From: Glaciecola nitratireducens FR1064
Lineage (GTDB): Bacteria > Pseudomonadota > Gammaproteobacteria > Enterobacterales > Alteromonadaceae
Assembly (NCBI RefSeq): GCF_000226565.1
Contig: NC_016041.1
Coordinates: 372,001-436,000, forward strand
Length of the DNA: 64,000 nt
Reading direction: 5' to 3'
The notes under the pieces were generated by a model. It worked only from the letters and a program-made list of their open reading frames with translations. It made no database searches and was not told the DNA's origin. This document shows positions 16,443 to 28,800 of the stretch, in pieces. How positions within the stretch are numbered: position 1 is the first letter of the stretch; each line of letters begins with the position of its first letter. Made by a program: the position numbers and the translations under genes.

Positions 16443-19400
16443 CAGTATATGGACAAAAAAGTTAGCCACTAAAATGATGTCTATTATTTTAGTCGCATTA
16501 TGCTGCTTACCAACCGCACGTGCTCAGCTTACCGGTAATTTGCATCTTGATAATACTTTTGAAGCTTATATTTCTACCAACGATTCGGTGCAGGGCACAT
16601 TAATAGCCTCCGGTACAAACTGGCCGACAATGTATGTATTGGCAAGCCCCTTAGTTCCAGGACAAGACTATTATTTGCATATCAGAGGTACTGATGAAGG
16701 TGGCGTAGCGGGCTTTTTGGGTGATTTTCAAATCGTAGGAAGTGACCACACATTCTCCAATGGTTTAACTACGCTTAGTACTAACACTACCAATTGGTTT
16801 GTCAGCAAAACCGGGTGGAATAGTTATTCGAATGTAACGGCTTATGGTGTAAACGGAGTCGCACCTTGGGGAACTAGAACTGGCATTAACCCAAGCGCGC
16901 AGTGGATTTGGTCGTCTAATAATGATGCTGACAACCTGGTTTATTTCACCACGAAAATTTCGGCCAGCACCAATATAGCGCCTTTAGCCGAGTATCGCTT
17001 TGAAGAAAGCACTTGGAATGGAAGCGCCGGAGAGGTGCTCGATAGTACGGGTAATGACTACCATGGCACAGTTAGAAACGCTTCCATACAAGAAAATTCG
17101 TCGCCAGCATTACCTGGGAATCCTGGTACATGCGCATACGTCGCACAAGACCGAGGTTCAATTCAAGTAAGCGGACTACCCTTGGACACAAGCACCTTGG
17201 GCGTAAAAACCACCGTTACATTTTGGATGAATTGGGATGGCACTGACAGTGTTATGCCAATTGGTTGGAATTTTCACGATCTCTGGATCGTTGCCGGTAG
17301 CATCGGGTTTAACACTTGGAATGATGATGTTTATGGTCTTTCAAGCGCTGGCTTAGCTAATACTTGGCGTCATGTTGCGGTTGAATTTACTAACGGCAAC
17401 GTTTTAGGTAATCGAATATTTATTGATGGGGAGGAAAAATTACTCTCACAACAATACGGTGCCCCCAATAATGCCCGTGCATATGTGAACTCAGAACTGC
17501 GTATTGGGGGCGTAGCCAACAGCACTGCTTATAATTTTAGTGGATTATTAGACGAAGTCAGAGTGTACGAAGGTGCGTTAACAACGGCGCAAATTAATGC
17601 CATTATGGCGGAAACACATCCCTGCATAACTCCGGCTCCTATTCTCGAATATCGTTTTGACATATGTAGTTACGATGCAACGCCTGGAGATGTTTTCGAT
17701 CAAACTGGCAATTTTAACGGCAGTTCGAATGGCGTGCTGTCCTCGTCGAATGAAAACATTATCAATCAATCTCTCGATTTAAGAGAAAACAATACAAGTG
17801 ATTGGGTTTCGGTGCCGAGCAACGCAGTTGATGGCTTGGATGATTTTTCAGTGTCGGTATGGTTTAAAACCGCAGTTAATAAAAATCAACAAGAGATACT
17901 CCACGCACTTGGTAACAATAGGAACGATGACGAACTAGAAATACACCTGAGAAACAACAATACCGTGGTTGTTAAAGTAAGGGACGTGGAACGCTCATTA
18001 ACCAGCAGTATTTTGTTGACAGACGACAATTGGCATCATTTGGCAGTAGCGAGAGAAGACCAAAACATATGTTTGTTTATTGATGGTGCACAGCAAACCT
18101 GCACTACCAGTGCAAGCGCAGGTGTATTATCCGTTAACAACGCCAACGCAATAGTAATTGGTCAAGAACAAGACCAATTTGGTGGTGGTTTTAGCACAGC
18201 ACAAAATTTCGAAGGACAGCTAGACGAATTTAAAATATACGATGTCAGATTATCAGACAGTGACGTTACCAGCATTTACGTAAATGAATTGGCTGGCACC
18301 AACTATGACGCTAGCGCCCGAGATGCGGTCAATTGTGACTCTATTTGCACTGTGCCTGGCACCCTTAATGCGGTAGGTATTAGAATTGGAGGTGGTGGCA
18401 CCGATACCCAAATCAATTCCATAACCGAAGCTTTGAATATTCACGCCGGTTGGTTAGGAGCTGGCTCACCTGCATCGGGTTTAATAAATGGTGGTGTCTA
18501 TAATGTTGCGCAAAGTGGTTCAAGTACGGTTGACCGCATCGACTTTGGCGGTGCGCAACGCACTTTTGCAGGTACGCTAGCCTATCCAGGCTTCGGTGCC
18601 GTGGGTAGTCAAAATCTTTCGCATTTTTTAGTACACTCGTCGGGCACTATCAGTTTAGCTGCTGGTGATTACACGATTTATGTTGAGAGTGACGACGGCT
18701 TTAGTTTTGTCATGGAAACGCTGTCCGGTGATCCGATAGTATTCAACAAATTTGGCCTCTCAACTGCAGGGGCTAGCAATGAGCTGCGCTTTGAAGGTCC
18801 AACTGGAAACGCACAGACAGGTGGGTCGTTCAGCTTAACTCAGGACTCAGTGTTTTCTGTTGCGTCAATATTTTTTGAACGCGACGGCGGTGACTTTATG
18901 GAGGTTTCGATTTCAAATAGCATTCGTGCTTCTGCTCCGCCATCAGGCTACGAGATCCTGAGCGATGGTGCGCTCAGCGGTAAGGTGACATTTGGATGCC
19001 CAGTCATTTCGCAAATAAATCACTATCAAATCATTCACGACGGGCAAGGTCTCACTTGTGCTGCTGAAACCGTTACTATTAATGCGTGTACCAATGCCTA
19101 TGATGGCTCATGTACACTGAGTAATGAAGCCGTTACCTTAGATGTTCGAGCAACGGGTTCTACTTCCGTTGTAGACACTATTAGTTTCGTAGGAACGGGT
19201 AATGCAAGCATTCCCTACACAGTTGCTGAGACCGTTGTTTTATCTCTGGAAAATGCATCGATAGCTGCAGCGAACCCTGTCGTATGTTCCGACGGCAGCT
19301 CAAACAGTTGTAGCCTAGCGTTTGCAGATGCCGGCTTTAGGTTTCTCAATGGCAGCACTGGTTTGTCTGACATTATTAGCAACCAAATATCGGGAACGAC

Positions 19401-21114
19401 CTTTCCATTAAGAGTGCAAGCGGTTCAAAATAATGATGGCGTTTGTGAGGGGCTATTTAGCGGAGATAAGAGCATTAGCCTTTCCCAAGAAAACGTCGAT
19501 CCCAGCGGTACTGCGGGTCTAAGCTTTAGCGTTAACGGCATTGATATTGCCAAACGCCCAGGTAGCACAGTAACTACTTTAAACTTTGGTGCCGATAGTA
19601 TTGCTAATATCCCAACCCCTATTTATCACGACGCTGGGCAAATACGCTTGCACGCTGACTATAACATCGGCGGTATCACTTTGTCTGGCAACAGCAATAC
19701 GTTTTGGGTCAGTCCAGCTGAACTCGTTGTTAGTGCAACCTTAGGCAGTAATGCGCTAGATGGTGCAAGCGCAACGGCAGCTCGTACTCATAAAGCGGGC
19801 GACGACTTTGAACTTAGCGTTACTGCTTTCAACAGCCAAGGTGTTATTACGCCTAATTACTCACCAGGAAAAATACAGTTCAGGCTGCAGCGCACTGGCC
19901 CAACCCTGAGTGATAGTGTCGATGGAGCATTAACTTACGCAGCGGCGTCAATATTGACAAGTAACGCGAGTCCTGTGTTCCAGGACGTTACTCTTAGCAA
20001 TTTTGCGCTAGGTGTGTCTTCTTATACTGGCGCTTACTATTCCGAAGTGGGACTCATTAATCTAGATGTCCAAGACAGCAATTATGGCAATGCGGGTATC
20101 GTTATTCCTGCTGCTGCAATAAACGTAGGCCGATTTATACCAGACCATTTTAAGCAAACGGTAGCTGATAATGGTTTCTTTGCGGCTACATGTAATGCAA
20201 CAACGGCATTCACTGCTTATAGCGGTCAAAAAGACGAGGCGACTAATAGTATCGGTGCAATTTCATACTTAACTAACCCAGTAATCGCAATAACGGCTTA
20301 CAATAAGCAAGGAAACATTACCCGAAACTACTATCAAGATAGTCAGGGAAGCGTCAATGACTTTATGAAACTCGATGTTGCCAATGTAAGCATGAACACA
20401 CCGACCCTTGATCAAGTCGCTGTGGGTGTTGATACCAATCTACTACCGTTGACGGCGAATATGAGCCAAGGAATCTTGAGCCAAAATGATTTGACCGCTC
20501 TGCCAGGCGTTGTCGCTTTGCCGAAAGGGGTCTTGCACTATCAACTTTCAGATGCCGATAATTTTTTCTATAACCGGTCTGCAAATGCACTAGTGGCGCC
20601 ATTTACTTCTGATATTGATTTCTCTGTCGCAGCGATTACAGATGCAGATAACGTTAACGTAACGACAACCGTTGCTGCATCACCAACAGGTGTCGAAATC
20701 CGATTTGGGCGCTTGGTATTGGGTAACAGTTTTGGTCCTGAAACGTCAAACTTCCCCCAGCCTATGCAGCTAGAGCACTTTGACGGTACAGGTTTTATTG
20801 TTAGCTCAGACAATAATTGCTCCAATTATGATGCAAGCAAGATTTCCCTTACGAATATTAGTTTAAACCCTGCACTCACTTCTAAACTGGGTGGGACTGG
20901 GAGTTTTCAGTTAGGTAAAACCCAAGCAATCGAACTTCGAGCACCCGGAGCGGGAAATCAAGGACAAATAGGTGTTTCATATGATGCCTACGATTGGTTA
21001 AACTATGATTGGGATAATGATGGTGTTTACGACGATAGCCCCTCTGCGATAGCCACCTTTGGGGTATATCGAGGCAACGATCGAATAATTCATTGGCGAG
21101 AAGTCTTTGAATAG
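16435..21114 (+). CDS. mshQ: Giant secreted MSHA-associated protein MshQ
   Basis: A 1559-residue protein with a signal peptide (cleavage after TARA, about residue 30), last gene of the MSHA cluster. Visible regions are a unique N-terminal domain (about 31-180) and two LamG/concanavalin-like domains (about 183-400 and 403-620), each starting with L-E-Y-R-F and containing FSGLLDEVRVYEGAL or QLDEFKIYDVRLSD. A PA14-like or lectin-like domain follows (about 643-832), then a long C-terminal MshQ-specific region. Such domains bind glycans, so a surface adhesin or pilus-tip role is inferred. The function of MshQ is not established in other species. The ATG follows AAAGGA by 11 bases. Confidence 0.88.
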   Translation: MINSIWTKKLATKMMSIILVALCCLPTARAQLTGNLHLDNTFEAYISTNDSVQGTLIASGTNWPTMYVLASPLVPGQDYYLHIRGTDEGGVAGFLGDFQIVGSDHTFSNGLTTLSTNTTNWFVSKTGWNSYSNVTAYGVNGVAPWGTRTGINPSAQWIWSSNNDADNLVYFTTKISASTNIAPLAEYRFEESTWNGSAGEVLDSTGNDYHGTVRNASIQENSSPALPGNPGTCAYVAQDRGSIQVSGLPLDTSTLGVKTTVTFWMNWDGTDSVMPIGWNFHDLWIVAGSIGFNTWNDDVYGLSSAGLANTWRHVAVEFTNGNVLGNRIFIDGEEKLLSQQYGAPNNARAYVNSELRIGGVANSTAYNFSGLLDEVRVYEGALTTAQINAIMAETHPCITPAPILEYRFDICSYDATPGDVFDQTGNFNGSSNGVLSSSNENIINQSLDLRENNTSDWVSVPSNAVDGLDDFSVSVWFKTAVNKNQQEILHALGNNRNDDELEIHLRNNNTVVVKVRDVERSLTSSILLTDDNWHHLAVAREDQNICLFIDGAQQTCTTSASAGVLSVNNANAIVIGQEQDQFGGGFSTAQNFEGQLDEFKIYDVRLSDSDVTSIYVNELAGTNYDASARDAVNCDSICTVPGTLNAVGIRIGGGGTDTQINSITEALNIHAGWLGAGSPASGLINGGVYNVAQSGSSTVDRIDFGGAQRTFAGTLAYPGFGAVGSQNLSHFLVHSSGTISLAAGDYTIYVESDDGFSFVMETLSGDPIVFNKFGLSTAGASNELRFEGPTGNAQTGGSFSLTQDSVFSVASIFFERDGGDFMEVSISNSIRASAPPSGYEILSDGALSGKVTFGCPVISQINHYQIIHDGQGLTCAAETVTINACTNAYDGSCTLSNEAVTLDVRATGSTSVVDTISFVGTGNASIPYTVAETVVLSLENASIAAANPVVCSDGSSNSCSLAFADAGFRFLNGSTGLSDIISNQISGTTFPLRVQAVQNNDGVCEGLFSGDKSISLSQENVDPSGTAGLSFSVNGIDIAKRPGSTVTTLNFGADSIANIPTPIYHDAGQIRLHADYNIGGITLSGNSNTFWVSPAELVVSATLGSNALDGASATAARTHKAGDDFELSVTAFNSQGVITPNYSPGKIQFRLQRTGPTLSDSVDGALTYAAASILTSNASPVFQDVTLSNFALGVSSYTGAYYSEVGLINLDVQDSNYGNAGIVIPAAAINVGRFIPDHFKQTVADNGFFAATCNATTAFTAYSGQKDEATNSIGAISYLTNPVIAITAYNKQGNITRNYYQDSQGSVNDFMKLDVANVSMNTPTLDQVAVGVDTNLLPLTANMSQGILSQNDLTALPGVVALPKGVLHYQLSDADNFFYNRSANALVAPFTSDIDFSVAAITDADNVNVTTTVAASPTGVEIRFGRLVLGNSFGPETSNFPQPMQLEHFDGTGFIVSSDNNCSNYDASKISLTNISLNPALTSKLGGTGSFQLGKTQAIELRAPGAGNQGQIGVSYDAYDWLNYDWDNDGVYDDSPSAIATFGVYRGNDRIIHWREVFE

Positions 21115-21203
21115 TAAAACCGATAAGCGGACAGAAGTTTTTAATGCTTATCGCTCTTTTACGTCTAATAATAGTCGGCATTGCTTGCCCTTATTAAAAG
21201 GCG

Positions 21204-21233
21204 TTGGTAAAGTTACGGGATTAGCCCTATAAT
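21204..21233 (+). promoter_or_regulatory. Candidate sigma-70 promoter of mreB
   Basis: TTGGTA (21204-21209) and TATAAT (21228-21233) are separated by 18 bases and lie about 80 bases before the mreB start, in the 200-base gap after mshQ. No clear intrinsic terminator for mshQ is seen in that gap, only a 7-base GATAAGC/GCTTATC stem with a long loop near 21122-21152. Confidence 0.55.
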
Positions 21234-21284
21234 CCTGTTCTAATTGCACGCGGGTTCTATTTTCGGATGAATTCGTGGGCCTAA

Positions 21285-22358
<1,074 letters not shown>

Positions 22359-22383
22359 GGCTTGGCGTTAGCCCTTATCTAAT

Positions 22384-23283
22384 ATGAATGAAGTTTTTGC
22401 ACGTGGTCCAAGTTTATCCGTTAGGTTAGCCTTCGTTTTGTTGCTATCCCTGGGTGCTATGATAATAGATACCAAAGTAGATAACTTTGCCACGGCAAGG
22501 ACTTATTTGAATTCGATGGTAAGTCCGTTGCAGTACATTGCTAATTTGCCCGGTGCTATGCTCAGTTGGAGTGCAGATCGATTCACGTCCCGCCAACAAT
22601 TGCTTGAAGACAATGAAGAGTTAACCAATCAGGTTACTTTGATGAGCGAGCAACTCCAACGCTTTCGAATTTTAGAACAAGAAAATAAAAACCTGCGCAA
22701 GCTTCTTGACGCGCCTGTGCGCGACAGCATGCATAAAATGATCACGGAGCTAATGGCCGTTGATACAAACCCCTATAGTCATCAAATTGTGATAAACAAA
22801 GGTGCCATCGATGGCGTATTTGTAAGTCAGTCGGTGCTAGATGATTCTGGCATCGTCGGCCAAATTTCTGAAGTAGGAACAACTAACAGCAGAGTCTTAT
22901 TAATTTCTGATGTAACACATGCCATTCCTATTCGAATTGAACGCAATAACGTTCGATTTATTGCGGTGGGTGACGGTAGTTTGGACTCTATGCAATTGCA
23001 GCACGTGCCGCACAGCGCTGACATCGAAATAGGGGATGTTATCGTTTCGTCGGGTTTAGGAGAAGTTTTTCCTGAAGGTTATCCGGTAGGCACGATAAGC
23101 AATATTGTGCGCAACGAAAGTCGGCCTTTTGCGGAAGTGACAGCAACGCCGCTAGCTAAGTTAGACCGTATCAAATATTTGCTGCTGCTTTGGCCTCAAG
23201 AAATGGCTCCTTCCGCTGCAATTCCGCCAGATGCCGATTTAAATGATGAAATGCCGCTTGAAGATCCAAAGGGAAAGCAATGA
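22384..23283 (+). CDS. mreC: Rod shape-determining protein MreC
   Basis: Bitopic inner-membrane protein of the elongasome, 299 residues. It has a transmembrane helix at about 12-28, a coiled coil at about 70-108 that mediates dimerisation, and a periplasmic double beta-barrel domain (about 115-285). It links MreB/MreD to PBP2-RodA in the periplasm. The C-terminus is Pro/Asp/Glu-rich. The stop overlaps the mreD start by four bases. Confidence 0.97.
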   Translation: MNEVFARGPSLSVRLAFVLLLSLGAMIIDTKVDNFATARTYLNSMVSPLQYIANLPGAMLSWSADRFTSRQQLLEDNEELTNQVTLMSEQLQRFRILEQENKNLRKLLDAPVRDSMHKMITELMAVDTNPYSHQIVINKGAIDGVFVSQSVLDDSGIVGQISEVGTTNSRVLLISDVTHAIPIRIERNNVRFIAVGDGSLDSMQLQHVPHSADIEIGDVIVSSGLGEVFPEGYPVGTISNIVRNESRPFAEVTATPLAKLDRIKYLLLLWPQEMAPSAAIPPDADLNDEMPLEDPKGKQ

Positions 23284-23756
23284 AATTAAATCAGATGCTA
23301 ATACCCGCGAGTATTGTTGTTGCATTTATTTTACAGATTATGCCCATGCCTGCTTCCATTGACGTTTACCGTCCGGACTGGTTGCTGCTTATTTTATGTT
23401 ATTGGACTATGGCCTTGCCGAATCGAGTGGGCGTTGGAGCAACCGCCGTTTGTGGCATAGTCTTGGATGTGCTCTACGGTACGTCTCTAGGTGTACATAG
23501 CTTCGCTATGGCTATTCCAGTTTATTTAGTGGCGGCTAACTATCAACGTTTTAGAAATTACAGTGTGGTGCAACAAGCCATCATGATTTTTATTCTTTCT
23601 ATGCTGTATCACATGGTTGTGTATTGGTTGCAATATTGGCTCACCGGCGTGCAGTTTAGATTTGAGTTTCTCTGGCCCGTTATTACCTCTGTGTTTCTGT
23701 GGCCATGGTTGTTTTGGTTTTTAAGACGCTACCGCAGATTACTTCGAGTCACTTAA
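23280..23756 (+). CDS. mreD: Rod shape-determining protein MreD
   Basis: A 158-residue polytopic inner-membrane protein with five or six predicted helices. It has the usual MreD layout and the N-terminal YRPDWLLLILCYW motif. It is the third component of the MreBCD shape complex. It overlaps mreC by 4 bases and ends one base before maf, so it is probably in one transcript with mreBC and the following housekeeping genes. Confidence 0.96.
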   Translation: MKLNQMLIPASIVVAFILQIMPMPASIDVYRPDWLLLILCYWTMALPNRVGVGATAVCGIVLDVLYGTSLGVHSFAMAIPVYLVAANYQRFRNYSVVQQAIMIFILSMLYHMVVYWLQYWLTGVQFRFEFLWPVITSVFLWPWLFWFLRRYRRLLRVT

Positions 23757-23757
23757 C

Positions 23758-24342
23758 ATGGCGAGCGAGCGTGACTTACCCAGAGTCATTCTAGCGTCAG
23801 CATCTAGCCGCCGCCATGAACTTCTATCCCATATCCTAAGCAACTTTGAGGTCCAAACTGCTGATATTGATGAAACGCCAAAATCAGATGAGTTACCGGC
23901 TGCACTTGTTGGGCGTTTAGCAAAATCAAAAGCACTTGCAATTTGGCATAAAAACCCCGACGCAATAGTTATCGGGGCTGATACTATTGTCACCCTCGGT
24001 CATGAAATCTTTGGAAAACCCAAAAGCCAAAATGATAGTATAGCTATCTTAAAAAAGCTGTCCGAAAAGCGTCATACGGTCATGACCGGAGTGGCCATAA
24101 TTAGCGCAAGCAAAAATTTATCGAAAGTAGTGAAAACTGAAGTCGAATTTGCTTGTCTATCTACTAAGCAAATACAAAATTACTGGCAAACGGGCGAGCC
24201 TCAAGACAAGGCTGGTAGTTACGCGATCCAAGGAATTGGGGGTAAATTTGTTAAGCAGATTACTGGCAGCTATAGCAATGTTGTAGGCCTACCCTTAGTC
24301 GAAACACAATTAATGTTAGCAGAAATGGGAATACATGAATGA
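23758..24342 (+). CDS. maf: Maf-family nucleoside triphosphate pyrophosphatase (YhdE-type)
   Basis: House-cleaning NTP pyrophosphatase that hydrolyses non-canonical or dTTP/UTP-type nucleotides to the monophosphate. The 194-residue protein has the family signature LASASSRRHELL near residue 12. Other conserved parts are DETPKSDE, the GADTIV motif and KAGSYAIQGIGG. Position after mreD and before rng is the same as E. coli yhdE, which supports the dTTP/UTPase subgroup. The 3' end overlaps rng by four bases. Confidence 0.93.
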   Translation: MASERDLPRVILASASSRRHELLSHILSNFEVQTADIDETPKSDELPAALVGRLAKSKALAIWHKNPDAIVIGADTIVTLGHEIFGKPKSQNDSIAILKKLSEKRHTVMTGVAIISASKNLSKVVKTEVEFACLSTKQIQNYWQTGEPQDKAGSYAIQGIGGKFVKQITGSYSNVVGLPLVETQLMLAEMGIHE

Positions 24343-25805
24343 GCGCAGAGCTGTTAATTAACGTGACGCCATCAGAGTCCAGAGTCGCTTTGATCGAGAA
24401 TGGTATTTTGCAAGAAATACACATAGAAAGGGACACTAAAAAAGGCATAGTCGGCAACATCTATCGAGGTAAAGTGAGCAGAGTGCTACCAGGAATGCAG
24501 GCGGCATTTGTCGATATCGGCCTAGATAAAGCCGCTTTCCTGCATGCTTCAGACATTGCGGTGCACGATGAAATTGCCGCTGAGGTATCAGAAACAGCGA
24601 TAGAAAAGAAGGACATCAGAGAGCTAGTAAGAGATGGACAAGACATCGTTGTACAAGTGGTTAAAGACCCTTTGGGAACCAAAGGTGCACGCCTAACTAC
24701 CGACATAACTATACCTTCACGCTATCTCGTATTTATGCCTAACGTGACTCACGTCGGTATTTCACAGCGCATTGAGGATGAATCTGAACGTTTACGCTTA
24801 AAGAATCTAGTTGAGTCACTATGTGATGAGAACGGTGGGTTTATTCTGCGTACCGCAGCAGAGGGTGTTTCAGAAACTGAGTTGCATCAAGATGCCGATT
24901 TTTTACGCCGCCTATGGGCAAAAATTCAATCTCGTTTAAAGCTAAAAAAATCCCACGTGCTTTATGAAGATCTCCCCCTAGCAAGGCGAGTACTGAGGGA
25001 TTTTGTGGGCACTGAACTTGACCGTATTCGAATTGACTCAAAGCTTTCTTTTACTGAGCTGCAGCAGTTCACTAAAGACTACGTTCCAGAATTAAGCAGC
25101 AAGCTTGAATACTATAAAGGTGAACGCCCAATTTTCGATCTGTATGATGTTGAAAACGAAGCCCAGCGGATACTCGAAAGGCGAGTTGATCTTAAATCAG
25201 GTGGTTATCTCATCATTGATCAAACCGAAGCGATGACTACGATAGATATTAATACAGGCGCTTTTGTTGGCCATCGAAATTTAGAAGAAACAATTTTTAA
25301 TACCAATATTGAAGCCACCCTTGCTATCGCAAGACAGCTACGTTTACGTAATTTAGGCGGCATGATACTTATCGATTTTATCGATATGATGGAACAAGAT
25401 CACAAAAGACGAGTCTTACATAGTCTCGAAGGAGCAATGAGTAAAGACAGAGCGAAGTCAAATATACATGGTTTCACAGCTCTGGGGCTTATCGAAATGA
25501 CTCGTAAGCGCACACGGGAAAGCCTCGAACATATCCTCTGCGGCGAGTGCCCAGCATGCAAAGGACGCGGCAGTATTAAAACGGTTGAAACGATTTGTTT
25601 CGAAATTATGCGTGAAATTGTTAGGGTCAATCGAGCCTACGATGCCGACAAATTCGTGGTTTACGCATCATCTATTGTCGCAGATGCATTGTTGGGCGAA
25701 GAATCTCATATGTTGGCCGAGCTAGAAGTGTTCGTGTCCAAGCAAATCAAAATACAGACGGAGTTGTTGTATCATCAAGACAAATTTGATGTGGTAATGA
25801 TGTGA
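24339..25805 (+). CDS. rng: Ribonuclease G
   Basis: Endoribonuclease that matures the 5' end of 16S rRNA and decays some mRNAs. The 488-residue length is that of RNase G, not RNase E. It has an N-terminal S1 domain (about 35-125), a 5' sensor/RNase H-like region and catalytic metal ligands D303 (in TIDINTG) and D346 (in LIDFIDMM). The zinc-link Cys motif has C401, C404 and C407 (CGECPAC). The first codons overlap maf by four bases, and the stop overlaps the yhdP start. Confidence 0.97.
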   Translation: MSAELLINVTPSESRVALIENGILQEIHIERDTKKGIVGNIYRGKVSRVLPGMQAAFVDIGLDKAAFLHASDIAVHDEIAAEVSETAIEKKDIRELVRDGQDIVVQVVKDPLGTKGARLTTDITIPSRYLVFMPNVTHVGISQRIEDESERLRLKNLVESLCDENGGFILRTAAEGVSETELHQDADFLRRLWAKIQSRLKLKKSHVLYEDLPLARRVLRDFVGTELDRIRIDSKLSFTELQQFTKDYVPELSSKLEYYKGERPIFDLYDVENEAQRILERRVDLKSGGYLIIDQTEAMTTIDINTGAFVGHRNLEETIFNTNIEATLAIARQLRLRNLGGMILIDFIDMMEQDHKRRVLHSLEGAMSKDRAKSNIHGFTALGLIEMTRKRTRESLEHILCGECPACKGRGSIKTVETICFEIMREIVRVNRAYDADKFVVYASSIVADALLGEESHMLAELEVFVSKQIKIQTELLYHQDKFDVVMM

Positions 25806-28800
25806 AAAAAGTATCCAGTGTAGCAACTTATATTGTCCGAAAACTATGGACCCTCATCGCAATTACGCTAGTCGTATTTGCTTTGTTGATGAGCCTGTTA
25901 CGCTATTCTCTTCCATATTTAAACGACAAAAAACAGATCTTTGAAGACTTTGCTCAAACAGAGTACGGCGTTGGCCTAGAAATTCAGTCAATTTCGGCCT
26001 CTTGGCAGGGCGTTGGGCCTGTACTCGTGCTCGAGGGAGTTACTCTCGAGCAGAGTGAAAAGTCACCTATTGAGCTCAATATCAACAACATTTATGTCGA
26101 AATTGATTTTTGGGACTCGCTGCTAACGCGGCAGTTTTCATCAAAAAACTTCAGTTTAGATGGTCTCGTTTTGGACATAGATCTGCAGCAAATGGAAAGT
26201 TCTAACAACGACTTTCCGATTCTAGACGCCTTAGAGGGGCTATTCTTAGAGCAGTTGCAAACCTTCTCCTTGGTTAACAGTGAAGTATCGATTAGTGGCG
26301 CAAACAATCGTCAATCTTTTGATATTGCTAACTTGTCATGGATAAACAAAGGAGAACGTCACCAAGGTTCTGGGCTTATTAGTGTGTCAGAGCTTGCAAC
26401 TAACTCGGCAGTATTTGTTATTGATTTGAAAGGCCGCGCCGATAATTTCGACGGAACTATTTATGCCAAGGCTGATGAGTTAGACGTATCGCCGTGGATC
26501 AATGAGTTTTCTGCGTTAGAGAGTGAACTACTCGAAGGTAGAGCAAATTTTGAGTTTTGGGCTGATATCAATCGCAAATCTATCACCAAGGTTTACGGAA
26601 ATATAAAGCCGACTCGATTTATTTGGAAGCAAGACGAGGTTGATTTAACTAGCGGCATTGAATCCGGTATTTTCGTTGCCCAGCCGGCAGATAACAAATG
26701 GCTATTTAACGTGAAAGACCTCACGCTATCAGTCTATGACAAAACCTTAAAGACAAATTGGAAAGGGTCTATTTCCAAACAAGGTGAGATACAGGTTCAA
26801 GCCGCAGATAGTTTTGAAATTTCACCGCTTTTACCCATTGTCGGCTTGTTTAATGGCGGTCTTCTTGAACAATTCAACGCTATCCAGCCTACCAGTACTA
26901 TTTCAGATTTAGCCTTTCAGAAAAGACCCAAGGGAGTTTCTGCTCACTTTAAAATGCATGATATTCAGTGGAGTGCGAGTGACAGCGTGCCGGGAATTAA
27001 AGGTTTGCAGGCTGAATTTTCATGGCATAAAAACATAGGTTCGATTCAACTTATAGGTAAAGATGTAGCGATTGCTGCGGATAATATTTTTCCAGAGGCA
27101 TTGAGTATCGACAACGTTAATTTGCCTATTCAATTTTATCAAAGCGATGATTCATGGATTGTATCTTCTGCATCAGGCGTTATTGCACTGCCTGAAACAA
27201 GCATTTCGCCAGTCTTTGAATACCAAATAGATAACGCCTTTCTATCCTTGGCTGCGGATATTGGCGAATTGGACGTTTCCCACATTCGACGGTTTCTTCC
27301 CTTAGAACCTTTTCTTGGTAATGGTGTTAGCCAGTATTTGAACAATGCGTTTTATGCCAATGGAAAAATAGAGAGCGCTCAAGTGCTTTGGCATGGTGCG
27401 TTTAGTCAATTTCCGTTCGATCAAAATCAAGGAATATTTCAGGCTAATGTGGCGATTAAGCAGGCAGACTTCTCGTTTGCAAGCAATTGGCCAGGCATTA
27501 CAAAGCTAGACCTTAATCTCGCGTTTGAAAACCTAGGTTTATCTATGCAAAGTTCAGAGGCCGCCTTAGGCAAGGTTAGAATCTCGACTCTCAGGGCTTA
27601 CATCCCGCTATTGACCAAGGGTGCTGACCTAATAATAGAAGCGATGGCGACAGGCACTGGTGATGAGGTTTCTAACTTGCTAAAAAACAGCAGCTTGTCA
27701 GAGGGTCTTGGTAAAATTTTAAGTAAGGATATTCTTGTTAGCAACAGGCTAAGCACACAGTTATCCCTTCATATCCCATTAGATGCGCCTGAAAATACAT
27801 CGGCAAGCGGCATTGTTAGGCTGCCTGATAACGATGTGCAAATTCCTAGTTTATTGTTGCAGCTCGACAACGTCGATGGACGGGTTATTTTCGACAACGA
27901 CAAAGTAGTGTTCTCCGATTTAAAGGCGAACTTACTCGGTCAACCGATTATTGCTGAGTTTAATGGTGCTAACAGTGATACTGAATATCGTTTCAACGTC
28001 GGACTTGATGGAAATTGGGATCTAAGCCCACTGGTTCCTTATGTGAGCGACGAGCTGGGCGAGTACGTTACTGGACGCGGAGCTTGGAGTTCATCGATCA
28101 ATGTTGCTATTGGAAAAGAAGATTTTTCGTACATGGCAACGCTATTTTCCAAGTTGGACGAGGTCAATTCTATTTTGCCTCCCCCCTTTGATAAAATAAA
28201 GGATGATAAGAAAACCCTCAAATTAGAGGTCAATGGCAATCCTCAAGCCTCTAACATTACACTCGCATTCGGTGAGCAGGTAAAGTTTGACGGCATATTG
28301 CCGCATAAAGAACTGCAGTTTAGCCGAGCACATTTAGCTATTGGTGAAACAGACTTTGTCGGGCGGGGCGTCGGTTTTAGTATCAGCGCAAACTTGCCGC
28401 AGATACGCTTAGGTCCATGGTATCAGAGTATTTCAGCATTGTTGGCAGGTGTTTCCAAAGATAGCCAAACAGATCGAAAACCGATTTTCGACGCACCTCA
28501 ACGCATATTCATTGAAACCGAAAACTTGATATTAGCCGGTCAAACACTGACAGATGTTAATGCGACTGTTAAAACAGTGGACAGCAATTGGATACTTGAT
28601 GTCGTATCAGACGAAGCCAAAGCACAAATTACCTTTCACAATCGTTGGGTAGAGGAAGGGATTGAGATTGACGCAGATTTTGTCCGTTTTGATAACTGGG
28701 TGGAACAAGACAAGCAGGTAAGGCCAGAAATAGAACCGCAAACTTTGCCTCGCATTAGATTGAACTGCCAAGACTGCCGAGTATTTGGTAATCGTTTAGG

